Shown here piece after piece: positions 33,182 through 41,675 of a DNA stretch of 64,000 nt; position 1 is the stretch's first letter, and each line of letters begins with the position of its first letter. Origin of the DNA: Larkinella bovis (GTDB taxonomy: Bacteria > Bacteroidota > Bacteroidia > Cytophagales > Spirosomataceae); contig NZ_JBHSMA010000001.1 of the NCBI RefSeq assembly GCF_042655385.1, positions 1,116,001 through 1,180,000 of the forward strand. The letters are read 5' to 3'. The translations under genes and the position numbers were made by a program. Below the pieces are notes generated by a model that was not told the DNA's origin, did no database searches, and worked only from the letters and a program-made list of their open reading frames with translations.

Positions 33182-34924
33182 TTAGATGTTCTTCTGTTTA
33201 ACTTGATCGATGATGTAGTCGGAAGTCCGCCACGAATTGGCCAGGATCGTCCAGGTCACGTTTTTGTCCCCCTGCGACGGAAAAGCCGCAGCATCAACGA
33301 TGAACAGGTTCTTGACGTCGTGGGCCTGCGAATATTTGTTCAACACCGAGTTTTTCGGGTCGTTCCCCATCCGGGCAGTACCGATTTCGTGGATGATTTT
33401 TCCGGGAGCTTCCAGACCGTAATTGTTTTCCGGACCCGGTTTTTTACCGAGGGGAATTCCGCCCATGGCGTGGATAATCTCTTCGAATGTATCCTGCATG
33501 TGCTTGGCCTGCTTGATCTCGGCATCCGACCATTTGTAATTGAACCGCAGGGTCGGAATTCCGTACTTATCTACCGTATTGGGATCGATTTCGCAGTAAT
33601 TGCTTTCCAGCGGAACCGGTTCGCCCCGACCCGCCATGCCGATGTTCGCACCGTAGAACCGGCGGAAATCGTCTTTCAGGCTGGCGCCGTAGCCGCCCGC
33701 TTCCTTGGGTTTGCCGTCCCGACCGGGCACCATGCTATTACGTCCTTCCATCCCGAAACCGAAACCGTACATGGGCATCCCCATTCCACCGCCGTACTCG
33801 ATATGGTATCCACGCGGAAAGTCTAACTTCTTGTTATCCAGCCACCAGGGCGAATAGATGTGTGCACCGCCCACACCGTCTTCGTTGTAGCGCTTGCGGT
33901 CCATCAACGCGGGAATGAAAGCACCGCGCGAAGCTCCGGTCGAGTCATTGAGGTATTTTCCCACGACACCGCTGGAGTTGGCCAGACCGGTTTGGAAACG
34001 GGGTGATTTCGAATTCAGCAACAACCGGGCGGTTTCGCAGGTACTGGCCGCCAGAACCACCACTTTTCCCATCACCGACTGTTCGGTCAGGGTTAATGTA
34101 TCGACGTAGGACACGCCATTGGCCAGACCGGTTTTGGCGTCGGTCAGCACTTCGCGGGCCATGGCATTGTTGATCAGCGTCACTTTCCCGGTTTTAACGG
34201 CCGGAATACACAAAACCGACGACGAGGAGAAGTCGGCATAGGCCTGACAGGCCCGGCCACACTGGGCACAGTAGAAACATCCCCCACGGTCGTGAATGGG
34301 CTTGGTCAGGATCGACAGCCGGGACGGAATAACTGGCACCCCGACACTTTTCGCCCCTTTCTTGATCATCAGTTCGTGCAGACGCGGTTTCGGCGGGGGC
34401 AGAAACCGGCCATCGGGGGCATCCCGCAAGCCTTCTTTCGACCCAAACACCCCGATCAAATCATCTACTTTGTCGTAATAGGGAGCGAAGTCTTCATAGC
34501 TGAGGGGCCAGTCTTCGCCAATCCCGGTCAAACTTTTCCGTTTGAAATCATCCGGTCCCATCCGCAGGGAAATCCGGCCCCAGTGGTTCGTCCGGCCACC
34601 GAGCATCCGCGAACGAAACCAGTAAAACTCCGTTCCTTTTACCGCCGAATACGGTTCTCCTTCAATATCCCATCCGCCCCAGGCCGCATCGAAATCGCCA
34701 AACGCCCGGGTCGTTCCGGCTCCCCGACGGGGTGATTCGTATGACCACTTTAACTGGTTAATGTACTTAGGATCAGCCGGGTCAAAATATCCTCCGGCTT
34801 CGAGCAATGCAACGGTGGCACCAGCTTTGGAAAGTTGGTAAGCCGCCATACCGCCCCCGGCTCCCGAGCCAACAATGACAACGTCGTATACCTTCGCTGC
34901 CTTTTTTATTTGTGGAACATCCAT
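33182..34924 (-). CDS. GMC-family FAD-dependent sugar oxidoreductase, catalytic subunit
   Basis: A GTG at 34951 is in frame, but the ATG at 34924 (MDVPQIKKAAKVYD) places the FAD motif at the normal distance; 580 residues. VVIVGSGAGGGMAAYQL is the dinucleotide-binding motif. The GMC C-terminal part has HEIGTARMGNDP and NLFIVDAAAFPSQGDKNVTWTILANSWR. Around residue 225 the sequence CFYCAQCGRACQ clusters four Cys, resembling the iron-sulfur site of FAD-glucose dehydrogenase catalytic subunits. No signal peptide is present; export with the Tat-bearing small subunit encoded next is expected. It likely oxidises a sugar or glycoside in the periplasm and passes electrons on. The substrate cannot be read from the sequence. 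Confidence 0.9.
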   Translation of the reverse strand: MDVPQIKKAAKVYDVVIVGSGAGGGMAAYQLSKAGATVALLEAGGYFDPADPKYINQLKWSYESPRRGAGTTRAFGDFDAAWGGWDIEGEPYSAVKGTEFYWFRSRMLGGRTNHWGRISLRMGPDDFKRKSLTGIGEDWPLSYEDFAPYYDKVDDLIGVFGSKEGLRDAPDGRFLPPPKPRLHELMIKKGAKSVGVPVIPSRLSILTKPIHDRGGCFYCAQCGRACQAYADFSSSSVLCIPAVKTGKVTLINNAMAREVLTDAKTGLANGVSYVDTLTLTEQSVMGKVVVLAASTCETARLLLNSKSPRFQTGLANSSGVVGKYLNDSTGASRGAFIPALMDRKRYNEDGVGGAHIYSPWWLDNKKLDFPRGYHIEYGGGMGMPMYGFGFGMEGRNSMVPGRDGKPKEAGGYGASLKDDFRRFYGANIGMAGRGEPVPLESNYCEIDPNTVDKYGIPTLRFNYKWSDAEIKQAKHMQDTFEEIIHAMGGIPLGKKPGPENNYGLEAPGKIIHEIGTARMGNDPKNSVLNKYSQAHDVKNLFIVDAAAFPSQGDKNVTWTILANSWRTSDYIIDQVKQKNI

Positions 34925-35429
34925 TGAATTTTGGTTTAGTGAGTAGGTCACCGATAAAAAAATATAGAATTTAACTGTTAAAAGTAATACTGAATGCGAT
35001 AAAGATTCAACGTTTTAAAAAAAAAGCCTTTATCGTTGAAACCGGGCCTTTTCGGGGTTCCGTTAAACAGCTAATCCAAAAGTTTAAGCAGCCAACGGTT
35101 TTAACCTCAGAATCAGGCGTAACCAGTTTTCAGGCATTGCGGGGCGGCCAGTCCATTTTTAGCTTGGAATCGTCAAATTTGTGACCTGGGCTAAAGTTAC
35201 GAATCATCTCCGCTGAATACAAATCTATGGTACCAACTTACTCATACCGAAAGGCGAGATTTCGGGGCTATTTTCCAGTTCAGGCGCCACGGGTTGCCTA
35301 CGCATTCGCGCCAGTTGGCCTGGTGCCGAGTCCGTAATGAAAACCCTTATTCTGTTTTAATCCAAACCTCCACAGGGAACAAATCCAATAAGATGCTAAC
35401 TTACGGCACCCCATCCTTTGAATGACATT
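34925..35429. other. Gene-free divergent intergenic region
   Basis: About 500 bp between the divergent GMC and NamZ-like genes, AT-rich at the left. It must contain both promoters, but I found no convincing TAnnTTTG box on either strand. A weak 6-bp hairpin (CCGAAA/TTTCGG) lies at 35247-35265. No ORF or RNA gene is recognisable. Confidence 0.5.
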
Positions 35430-36665
35430 ATGAATAACAGGTTTTCTACCGTTAGTGCGTTAATCATTACTGCTTTCGTTTTGATAAGTACTATAAGCAT
35501 TCGCCAACAAAGCGCTGAAAATGTTCGTACTGCTAAAAAATCGATCGTGACCGGTGCTGATCAGCCGGACCAATATATACCGTATTTAAAAGGCAAGCGG
35601 GTTGCCATGCTGGCCAATCCAACCTCAATTATCGGCAAAAAGCACCTGGTCGATAGCCTGAAGAGCCTTGGTGTCAATATTGTAAAAATATTCGGCCCGG
35701 AGCACGGTTTTCGCGGAAAAGCCAGTGCCGGTATTCATGTGGCCGATGAAACCGATAGCGCCACCGGCATACCCGTTATTTCGCTCTACGGCAAGAAAAA
35801 CAAACCTTCCCGCGGGGATCTCGCCAATGTAGACATTCTGCTGTACGACCTTCAGGATGTGGGCTGCCGCTTTTACACCAACATCAACGCCCTGGTTCGG
35901 GTCATGGAAGCCTGTCAGGAAAACGATAAGGAGCTGATGATCCTCGACCGGCCGAACCCCAATGGATATCTCATCGACGGCCCGGTGCTGGACATGCAGT
36001 TTAAGTCAGGCATCGGTATGTTTCCGATCCCGATGGCTCACGGTTTGACGGTTGCGGAATTCGCGCAGATGGCCAATGGTGAAGGCTGGCTCACGAATAA
36101 GGTGAAATGCAAGCTCAAGATTGTCAAGGTAGCCAACTATGAGCACGATATGCCGTACACGCTGCCGGTACCACCCTCTCCCAACCTGAACACGCAACAG
36201 AGCATTTTGCTGTACCCATCTACCTGCCTGTTTGAGGGTGTTTACCTGAACCATGGGCGCGGAACCCAATTTCCATTTACGGTGATCGGCAGTCCGGAAC
36301 TGAAGGGCCGCTATGCGTTTTCCTACACGCCTACGAGCATCAAGGGCATGGCGGAAACGCCCCTTTTTATGGATCAGGTCTGCTACGGGCTGGACCTGCG
36401 CACGTATGATGTCAACCAGCTTCGCAAAAGCCGGCAAATCAACCTCCAGTGGCTCATGGAACTGTACAAGGCACATCCCCACAAGGAGAAGTTTTTCGAT
36501 TCAAAGCTAAGCAAAGAAATGGGCGTTATTGAACGACTGGTGGGGCATGCCCAGTTCCGGAAACAAATCATGGAAGGGCGCTCGGAGCAGGAAATCCGGG
36601 CAAGCTGGGAACCCGGCCTAACCGCCTACAAGAAGATGCGGAAGAAGTATTTGCTCTATCGTTAA
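35430..36665 (+). CDS. DUF1343 / NamZ-like exo-beta-N-acetylmuramidase
   Basis: A TTG at 35418 is in frame, but the ATG at 35430 leads straight into a signal peptide or anchor (MNNRFSTVSALIITAFVLIS), giving 411 residues. The DUF1343 signature is strong: GKRVAMLANPTSI, KIFGPEHGFRGKASAG, IPVISLYGKKNKPS, ILLYDLQDVGCRFYTNI, LDRPNPNGYLIDGPVLD and PMAHGLTVAEFAQM. The characterised member, Bacillus NamZ (YbbC), removes terminal MurNAc from peptidoglycan fragments. Here it probably works in the periplasm in wall turnover or scavenging. The next gene, with an OmpA peptidoglycan-binding domain, starts 20 bp downstream, which fits a cell-wall theme. Confidence 0.9.
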   Translation: MNNRFSTVSALIITAFVLISTISIRQQSAENVRTAKKSIVTGADQPDQYIPYLKGKRVAMLANPTSIIGKKHLVDSLKSLGVNIVKIFGPEHGFRGKASAGIHVADETDSATGIPVISLYGKKNKPSRGDLANVDILLYDLQDVGCRFYTNINALVRVMEACQENDKELMILDRPNPNGYLIDGPVLDMQFKSGIGMFPIPMAHGLTVAEFAQMANGEGWLTNKVKCKLKIVKVANYEHDMPYTLPVPPSPNLNTQQSILLYPSTCLFEGVYLNHGRGTQFPFTVIGSPELKGRYAFSYTPTSIKGMAETPLFMDQVCYGLDLRTYDVNQLRKSRQINLQWLMELYKAHPHKEKFFDSKLSKEMGVIERLVGHAQFRKQIMEGRSEQEIRASWEPGLTAYKKMRKKYLLYR

Positions 36666-36685
36666 ACCCTTAAATCGGCATTAAC

Positions 36686-38002
36686 ATGCTTTCGGTGGTA
36701 TTTTCCTGGCTCCTTTGCTTATCGTCGGCAAGTGTCTATCCAGCCAGCTCCATTGCGGCATCGGACACCATTACCGTCCACGGATTATGCTGGGATGTTA
36801 CCACCGGAAGGAATTTAAAAGCCACTATTTCGGCGCTGGTTGATGGTCGAAAAATTAAGGTCGGGCAAAGTGACGCAGATGGACTATTCAAGCTCTGGAT
36901 TGCCGATTCAACGCAAATACTATCCTTTGAGGTTGATGGATATCCCGTTACCTCCTTACCGATCAATAAGACTGGGGCAATGGATACGAGTGCCCGGTTC
37001 TGGTTTGACCTGCCCATGATTTCGAAAGATTCGCAACAAGTCATCAAGGCTTACCAGGCAGCTCGTCGGCCATCAGACTCCCCTGCCAGATCGGATAGAA
37101 GGAATCGAAATAGGTATTTTCAAGTACAGAATGCCCAAACGCTCAAAAGAATACCGGCAACCATCTGCTTCACGTATGCCTCATCAGGCCGCACCCAATG
37201 TGTAGCGATTGATTCAACAAAAGTCCCATCATTCATTCAACTGGACGCCCGTCAGAAGATTACGTTCGACGTTCGGGCCGAAGGTTATCAGACATACCAT
37301 GGAGAAATCCCCGCTAATCTACCGGATACGGCTGATACATTTTACCAAATCAAATTATTGATGCTCAACAATATACTGTCCGTATCTTTCGCCTTACCGC
37401 CTAACCTGGTACTGAGTGAATATGAATTTCGAGGGACAACCAATAAAACAAAGCTGTATTGGGGCCCGAAAAAAATTCCTACCCACTTTAGGGAGAACAG
37501 CTTTAAACCGGGTGAGGTCTACCGATTTGTAGCGAAATCGACGGAGGGTAATGTCGTGGCCGATGAAACCTTCCGGATGAATCCCGGTCTTACGTTAAAA
37601 GCATTTCATCGAATCCTGCCGAAATCAGCCGAAATGGCCCCGAACGGCTCTGAAACGCCAGCTTTCTTCGACAGTACGGTTTTGTACTTCGATCAAAGCG
37701 ACTATTCGTTACGGAAAGAAGCCCGGGATAAACTCGATTCCATTTCGTGGCAACTCATCAAACTCCGGCATGTAAAGGCCCAACTGACGGGCCATACCGA
37801 CAATGTGGGCCAACGGAATCTAAACAGGCTGTTGTCAGAATACCGGACACGGGTGGTATCAACCTATCTACACCGGAAAGGTGTTCCAGCCAACCAGCTT
37901 TCGTCCTCCTGGAACGGCCCTGATTCTCCGGTCGCTCCCAATGATACAGAAGTTAACAAAGCTAAAAACCGGCGGGTGGTGATCCAGTTTTTTACCAAAT
38001 AG
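36686..38002 (+). CDS. OmpA-domain envelope protein
   Basis: 438 residues with a signal peptide (MLSVVFSWLLCLSSASVYPASS). Residues 30-110 and about 145-225 look like two carboxypeptidase-regulatory-like beta modules (VHGLCWDVTTGRNLKATISA, LKRIPATICFTYASSG). The C-terminal 110 residues are an OmpA/MotB peptidoglycan-binding domain: TVLYFDQSDYSLRKEARDKL, AQLTGHTDNVGQRNLNRLL, SEYRTRVVSTYLHRKGV and NRRVVIQFF. The family's Asp and Arg that hold diaminopimelate are present in HTDN and NRR. It probably links the outer membrane or periplasm to the wall. It follows the NamZ-like gene closely and is probably cotranscribed. Confidence 0.88.
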   Translation: MLSVVFSWLLCLSSASVYPASSIAASDTITVHGLCWDVTTGRNLKATISALVDGRKIKVGQSDADGLFKLWIADSTQILSFEVDGYPVTSLPINKTGAMDTSARFWFDLPMISKDSQQVIKAYQAARRPSDSPARSDRRNRNRYFQVQNAQTLKRIPATICFTYASSGRTQCVAIDSTKVPSFIQLDARQKITFDVRAEGYQTYHGEIPANLPDTADTFYQIKLLMLNNILSVSFALPPNLVLSEYEFRGTTNKTKLYWGPKKIPTHFRENSFKPGEVYRFVAKSTEGNVVADETFRMNPGLTLKAFHRILPKSAEMAPNGSETPAFFDSTVLYFDQSDYSLRKEARDKLDSISWQLIKLRHVKAQLTGHTDNVGQRNLNRLLSEYRTRVVSTYLHRKGVPANQLSSSWNGPDSPVAPNDTEVNKAKNRRVVIQFFTK

Positions 38003-38058
38003 TAGCTTCTATCACCCTTCCCATTTCAGGCACCCAAAAACCATAAAGCAGAAAACCG

Positions 38059-38066
38059 TACCTTTG
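38059..38066 (+). promoter_or_regulatory. Candidate -7 box implying a leaderless or near-leaderless tsaC transcript
   Basis: TACCTTTG fits the Bacteroidota TAnnTTTG -7 consensus exactly, and the ATG of the synthase follows only 4 nt later at 38071. Transcription would start at or beside the start codon. No TTG is visible at the matching -33 distance. Confidence 0.45.
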
Positions 38067-38070
38067 CGGT

Positions 38071-39027
38071 ATGGCACACGTAGGAACCGACGTTCATAAA
38101 GCAAAAGAATTTCTGGAACAGGGTGAGGTGATTGGTTTGCCAACCGAAACCGTCTATGGTCTGGCTGGGAATGCCTTGAATCCGGAGGCCGTTTTGAAAA
38201 TTTTCCGGGTAAAAAACCGCCCGTCGTTCGATCCGCTCATTGTTCATACCGACTCGATCGCGAAAGCGGAAACTTTTGTTAAGCACATTCCGGAGAAAGC
38301 CCGGCAGTTAGGCGAACGGTTCTGGCCCGGCCCGCTGACCATTTTGTTACCCAAAAAAACGATCATTCCCGACCTGGTTTCGTCGGGGCTGGAAACCGTC
38401 GCCATCCGGATTCCAAATCATCCGCTGGCGTTGCAACTGCTGTCGGTGCTGGATTTCCCGCTGGCTGCTCCGAGTGCCAATCCGTTCGGTTATATCAGCC
38501 CTACCACCGCCCGGCACGTTGCCGACCAGCTGGGCCATCAGATTCCGTACGTACTGGATGGCGGTTCGGCGCAGGTGGGCATCGAATCGACCATCATCGG
38601 TTTTACGGACGGGGGGCCGATTGTGTACCGGCTGGGTGGTATGGCGCTCGAAAAACTGGAAGCCGTGGTGGGCAAGGTGGCCGTGCGGAGTCATTCAACC
38701 TCGAATCCGAAGGCACCGGGAATGCTGAGCAGTCATTATGCCCCCCGAAAACCGCTGTTGCTGAAGAAACCGGCGGAAATCCTGGCAACGTATAAACCGG
38801 AGCGAATTGGCGTCCTTTCGTTTGAAGAACTAACCCATTTAATTCCCGCTGAAAACCAGCAGATTCTATCGGTAACCGGCGACATTTCCGAAGCTGCCAA
38901 AAACCTGTTTGCGGCCCTGCGGGCGCTCGATACCCTCGATATCGATGTAATCATCACCGAGCTGGTGCCAGAAACGGGACTGGGCCGGGCCATCAACGAC
39001 CGTTTGCGCCGGGCAGCGTTCAAATGA
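38071..39027 (+). CDS. tsaC: L-threonylcarbamoyladenylate synthase (Sua5/YwlC type)
   Basis: 318 residues. The YrdC domain is clear: GEVIGLPTETVYGLAGNA, KIFRVKNRPSFDPLIVH, FWPGPLTILLPKK, AIRIPNHPLALQLL and PLAAPSANPFGYISPTTA. After about residue 205 a linker (SNPKAPGMLSSHYAPRKPLL) leads to the Sua5 C-terminal domain, making it the long Sua5 form. The enzyme makes threonylcarbamoyl-AMP from threonine, bicarbonate and ATP for the t6A37 modification of ANN-decoding tRNAs, in the cytoplasm. The symbol tsaC is used for function; sua5 or ywlC would also serve. It is convergent with the BlaR1-like gene and shares a hairpin with it. Confidence 0.93.
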   Translation: MAHVGTDVHKAKEFLEQGEVIGLPTETVYGLAGNALNPEAVLKIFRVKNRPSFDPLIVHTDSIAKAETFVKHIPEKARQLGERFWPGPLTILLPKKTIIPDLVSSGLETVAIRIPNHPLALQLLSVLDFPLAAPSANPFGYISPTTARHVADQLGHQIPYVLDGGSAQVGIESTIIGFTDGGPIVYRLGGMALEKLEAVVGKVAVRSHSTSNPKAPGMLSSHYAPRKPLLLKKPAEILATYKPERIGVLSFEELTHLIPAENQQILSVTGDISEAAKNLFAALRALDTLDIDVIITELVPETGLGRAINDRLRRAAFK

Positions 39028-39046
39028 TCGAAAGGAAAAAACAGAA

Positions 39047-39080
39047 GGAAGCACGAAAGTGCAGTCACTTCCGTACTTCC
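39047..39080. terminator. Bidirectional terminator-like hairpin between tsaC and the blaR1-like gene
   Basis: 39047-39061 pairs with 39066-39080 at 13 of 15 positions across a 4-nt CAGT loop. It lies between convergent genes ending at 39027 (+) and 39088 (-). An A-run upstream serves as the T-run for the - strand. Confidence 0.55.
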
Positions 39081-39087
39081 TCCCCTC

Positions 39088-41061
39088 CTAGTTTTGCACG
39101 GACTTCCCTTTTTTACCACTTTTTGGGGCCTGGGGAGCCGCTGGTGCATCGGGCGGTGCCGGGGCAGCGGGAGCCACAACGGGCGGTGTGGGGGGCGTCG
39201 GCGCAGCAGGCATAACCGCCGGGGGTGGTGTGGGCGCTGTCGGTGCAGCAGGCATATCTTCCGGGCGCTCATAGCGCTTCCCGTTATACCAGTACCCCCC
39301 TTTCGCACCAGCCGGTTTTCCAGCCCTGGCGGGCCCGATCGGGGCTTTGGGCGCAACGGCCGGTACCGGATCGGGAAGCGTATCCAACCGGCCCAGTATG
39401 GCCTGGAGCCGCATCATTTCGGTGGCATGGAAACTTGATTTTTCGGCAATTTGGGCCATTTTGGCTACAAAAATTTCCATCGAATCATTCAGCAGTTTCT
39501 GTTGGCCTTCCTCCAATGCCTGCCGGTTAGCCTGGATTTTCGCCATATTATCGTGGTGAAGGGCCTCCATTTTCTTCCTGATCTGCACTTCGTCCTGCTT
39601 CATTTTGGCGAGCAACCGACTTTCGGCCTGGCTCAGTTTTCCGTTTAACCGGTTCTTTTTCAATTCCAGGTCAAGCGATTTTTCCAGATTCTGTTCCAGC
39701 TCCTTCTGAACTCCCTCCAGCTTCCGGTCCAGCAGCTCCATTTCGCTGTCAAACAACGCCAGCGATTGACTTTCCCTTTCCATCTGTCGGTCAACTTGTT
39801 CCATCGGCTTATGCCATTGCTCTATCTCCTCATTCAACCGTTCGAGCTCCCGCTCGTGCTCGTTCAACGTGTTTTCCAGCGTTGCCCGTTTCACCGGATC
39901 GATGGTATCGCGGACGACTGCTTCCAACCCGGGCTTACCCGCTTCCTTGCCTTCCGGCCCGGCCGGGCCTGCCTTCCCGGCAGTACTAGAAACCGAATCG
40001 CCTTCCCGACGGCCCGGATGGACGGGTTGATATAGGTGTTGGGCAGTTACCAGTCCGGTCAGCAACAACAGACATCCGGCCACGACCAGTCCGTTCGGCG
40101 TTACGGACGATTGGGGTTCACTGACGCCAATAACCCGCTTGACCCGTTGCAAAAGCGACTGTTTCCGGGCACCAAATGCCATGGCCAACTCGGGAGCAGG
40201 CCAGGCGGTTTGCCGGCGTCCTTCGATGTGAACCAGTGCTTGCGCCAGGCTTGTTCGCTCTCCGCAGACCCGAATGGCCCTATCATCGCAGCAATGTTCA
40301 CGTTCCTGCCGAATCCGGGCGGACAACCACCAGATGGCCGGGTGAAAAAACAGAACGATCTCAACGACCGACTGAATCAGATTCACCAGATAATCATACC
40401 GGCGGATGTGCGCCAGTTCATGCACCAGCACGGCTTCCACCTGTTTCGGAGACAATCCTGTCAGTAACCCGATGGGCAGCAGGATCACCGGTTTCAGCCA
40501 GCCGATCGTCATGGGTACGGAAATGTCGGCCGATTCGACCAGCCGAACCGCCTGCACCATGCCAAGCCGGCAGGCCAGCTGGTGCGTATAGGCTTGCCAG
40601 GCTTCGGGAGCCGAACGAACATTGCGGAGCGTCAACCGCTGCACCAGCAGCCAGCCCCCCGCCAGTCGGATCAGCAGCAGGGCCGAACCAAGTTGCCAGA
40701 TCATGACCAGCAACGACAAATGCTGGTGGAGCCATTCCGTCAGGCTACCGGACCAGCCGTGACCGGAAGCATCCCTGGTAATCAACACAGGTTGCGCCAT
40801 GGTGGATGGTTGCTCACTTCCGAAGGAAACCGACGGGATCACCGGTTCATAACAGATCCACACGGTTCCCAGAAAAACCAGCACTTGCAAAGCCAGGGCA
40901 CCGATTCCAAGGCCGTACCGCACGTCGGACGACATCCTGGCGGTCCAGCGCAGGGCCAGCGCGGCCAGGGCAGTAAGTAAGACTCCCTGCCAGAGAGTAT
41001 GCACAAGTGCCCAGCCCAAAGCGGTTGTCAGGGGTTCAGAAAACAGTTGAAAGGTGTTCAT
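39088..41061 (-). CDS. BlaR1-like M56 membrane metallopeptidase with coiled-coil and Pro-rich tail
   Basis: 657 residues. Four membrane segments lie near 10-37, 52-70, 115-140 and 228-250. The M56 zinc motif HELAH is at 214-218, followed by RRYDYLVNLIQSVVEIVLFFHPAIWWLS with EHCCDDRA after it. A further membrane segment lies near 325-342. In staphylococcal BlaR1 the C-terminus is a penicillin-binding sensor. Here it is replaced by a long charged coiled coil (about 390-530, LNEHERELERLNEEIEQW) and a Pro/Ala-rich tail (545-657) with one WYNGKRYERPEDMP insert. It starts 4 bp after the BlaI-like stop, so the pair is cotranscribed. The expected role is signal-induced cleavage of the repressor; the signal is unknown. 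Confidence 0.88.
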   Translation of the reverse strand: MNTFQLFSEPLTTALGWALVHTLWQGVLLTALAALALRWTARMSSDVRYGLGIGALALQVLVFLGTVWICYEPVIPSVSFGSEQPSTMAQPVLITRDASGHGWSGSLTEWLHQHLSLLVMIWQLGSALLLIRLAGGWLLVQRLTLRNVRSAPEAWQAYTHQLACRLGMVQAVRLVESADISVPMTIGWLKPVILLPIGLLTGLSPKQVEAVLVHELAHIRRYDYLVNLIQSVVEIVLFFHPAIWWLSARIRQEREHCCDDRAIRVCGERTSLAQALVHIEGRRQTAWPAPELAMAFGARKQSLLQRVKRVIGVSEPQSSVTPNGLVVAGCLLLLTGLVTAQHLYQPVHPGRREGDSVSSTAGKAGPAGPEGKEAGKPGLEAVVRDTIDPVKRATLENTLNEHERELERLNEEIEQWHKPMEQVDRQMERESQSLALFDSEMELLDRKLEGVQKELEQNLEKSLDLELKKNRLNGKLSQAESRLLAKMKQDEVQIRKKMEALHHDNMAKIQANRQALEEGQQKLLNDSMEIFVAKMAQIAEKSSFHATEMMRLQAILGRLDTLPDPVPAVAPKAPIGPARAGKPAGAKGGYWYNGKRYERPEDMPAAPTAPTPPPAVMPAAPTPPTPPVVAPAAPAPPDAPAAPQAPKSGKKGKSVQN

Positions 41062-41065
41062 CAGA

Positions 41066-41440
41066 TTAATGGTTGCTGTTCGGATTCATTTCATCAATAA
41101 GCCGTTGCAAGTCGGCCAGTTCCTGCGGAGTGGCCTTGCTGTTCCCCAACGCCTGCATGACCAGTTTCATGGCTGAACCCCGGAAGGCCGTATCCACAAA
41201 CCGGTCGAGCAGATGTTGTTGCGTTTCTTTCTCATCGACCCGGGCCTGGTACACGTGGTAGCGCCCTTCCTCCGTGCGGCTGAGCAGCCCCTTGTCGTGC
41301 ATGATTTGCATGAGTTTCAGCGTGGTCGTATAGCCAACGTCCTTCGTCTGGCTCAGGTGTTCATTCACCTGGCGCACCGTACTGGGGCCCTTCGCCCACA
41401 AGACCTGCAAAATTTCGAGTTCCGATTCGGTTGGTTTCAT
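41066..41440 (-). CDS. BlaI/MecI/CopY-family repressor
   Basis: The frame opens at 41488, inside the operator region, but the ATG at 41440 (MKPTESELEILQVLWAKGP) matches family starts and gives 124 residues. The winged-helix DNA-binding half is STVRQVNEHLSQTKDVGYTTTLKLMQIMHDKGLL; the GYTTTLKLMQ recognition helix region is typical. The C-terminal half forms the dimerisation and cleavage region. Three near-identical palindromes, TACGAAA-N-TTTCGTA-like, lie in its promoter, so it very probably represses its own operon with the BlaR1-like protease. Induction would be by cleavage through that partner. Confidence 0.92.
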   Translation of the reverse strand: MKPTESELEILQVLWAKGPSTVRQVNEHLSQTKDVGYTTTLKLMQIMHDKGLLSRTEEGRYHVYQARVDEKETQQHLLDRFVDTAFRGSAMKLVMQALGNSKATPQELADLQRLIDEMNPNSNH

Positions 41441-41488
41441 TGGTAGTGCGTTTACGCGTTGGATGCCGTTCAGGCGCTTTTCAATCAC

Positions 41489-41562
41489 TTACGAAAAATT
41501 TCGTAACAAAGATATACGAATCGTTTCGTAGAAGTCAAGGATTTGATACGAAAAGTTTCGTA
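41489..41562 (-). promoter_or_regulatory. Three BlaI-type operator palindromes
   Basis: Op1 41490-41505 (TACGAAAAATTTCGTA), op2 41515-41530 (TACGAATCGTTTCGTA) and op3 41547-41562 (TACGAAAAGTTTCGTA) are 16-bp inverted repeats. Their centres are 25 and 32 bp apart. Op1 is perfect and extends to 18 bp. They surround the promoter of the BlaI-like gene and are presumably its autoregulatory sites. Confidence 0.85.
41507..41538 (-). promoter_or_regulatory. Promoter of the blaI-blaR1-like operon
   Basis: On the - strand TTG (41538-41536), 21 nt, then TATCTTTG (41514-41507) fits the Bacteroidota consensus. Op2 fills the spacer and op1 covers the expected start point, so repressor binding would block polymerase directly. 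Confidence 0.7.
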
Positions 41563-41675
41563 ATAAAAGTTAAAAGCTGATTTTCGCGCTTTTCCGGATA
41601 GCATTTCGGCTTCTTCAATTATTCAACTATATTTACCGTTATACCCCTGAATTCTGCGTTCAAGCGCATCCTGAT

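Noticed and set aside
32672..33826. 384-codon + strand ORF opposite the GMC and small-subunit genes
   Set aside because: It spans the antisense of two well-supported genes and the gap between them; composition is typical of a shadow frame.
35000..35050. Inverted words CGATAAAG/CTTTATCG and TTCAACG/CGTTGAA
   Set aside because: The two word pairs are not in the order needed for one stem, so they do not form a collinear hairpin.
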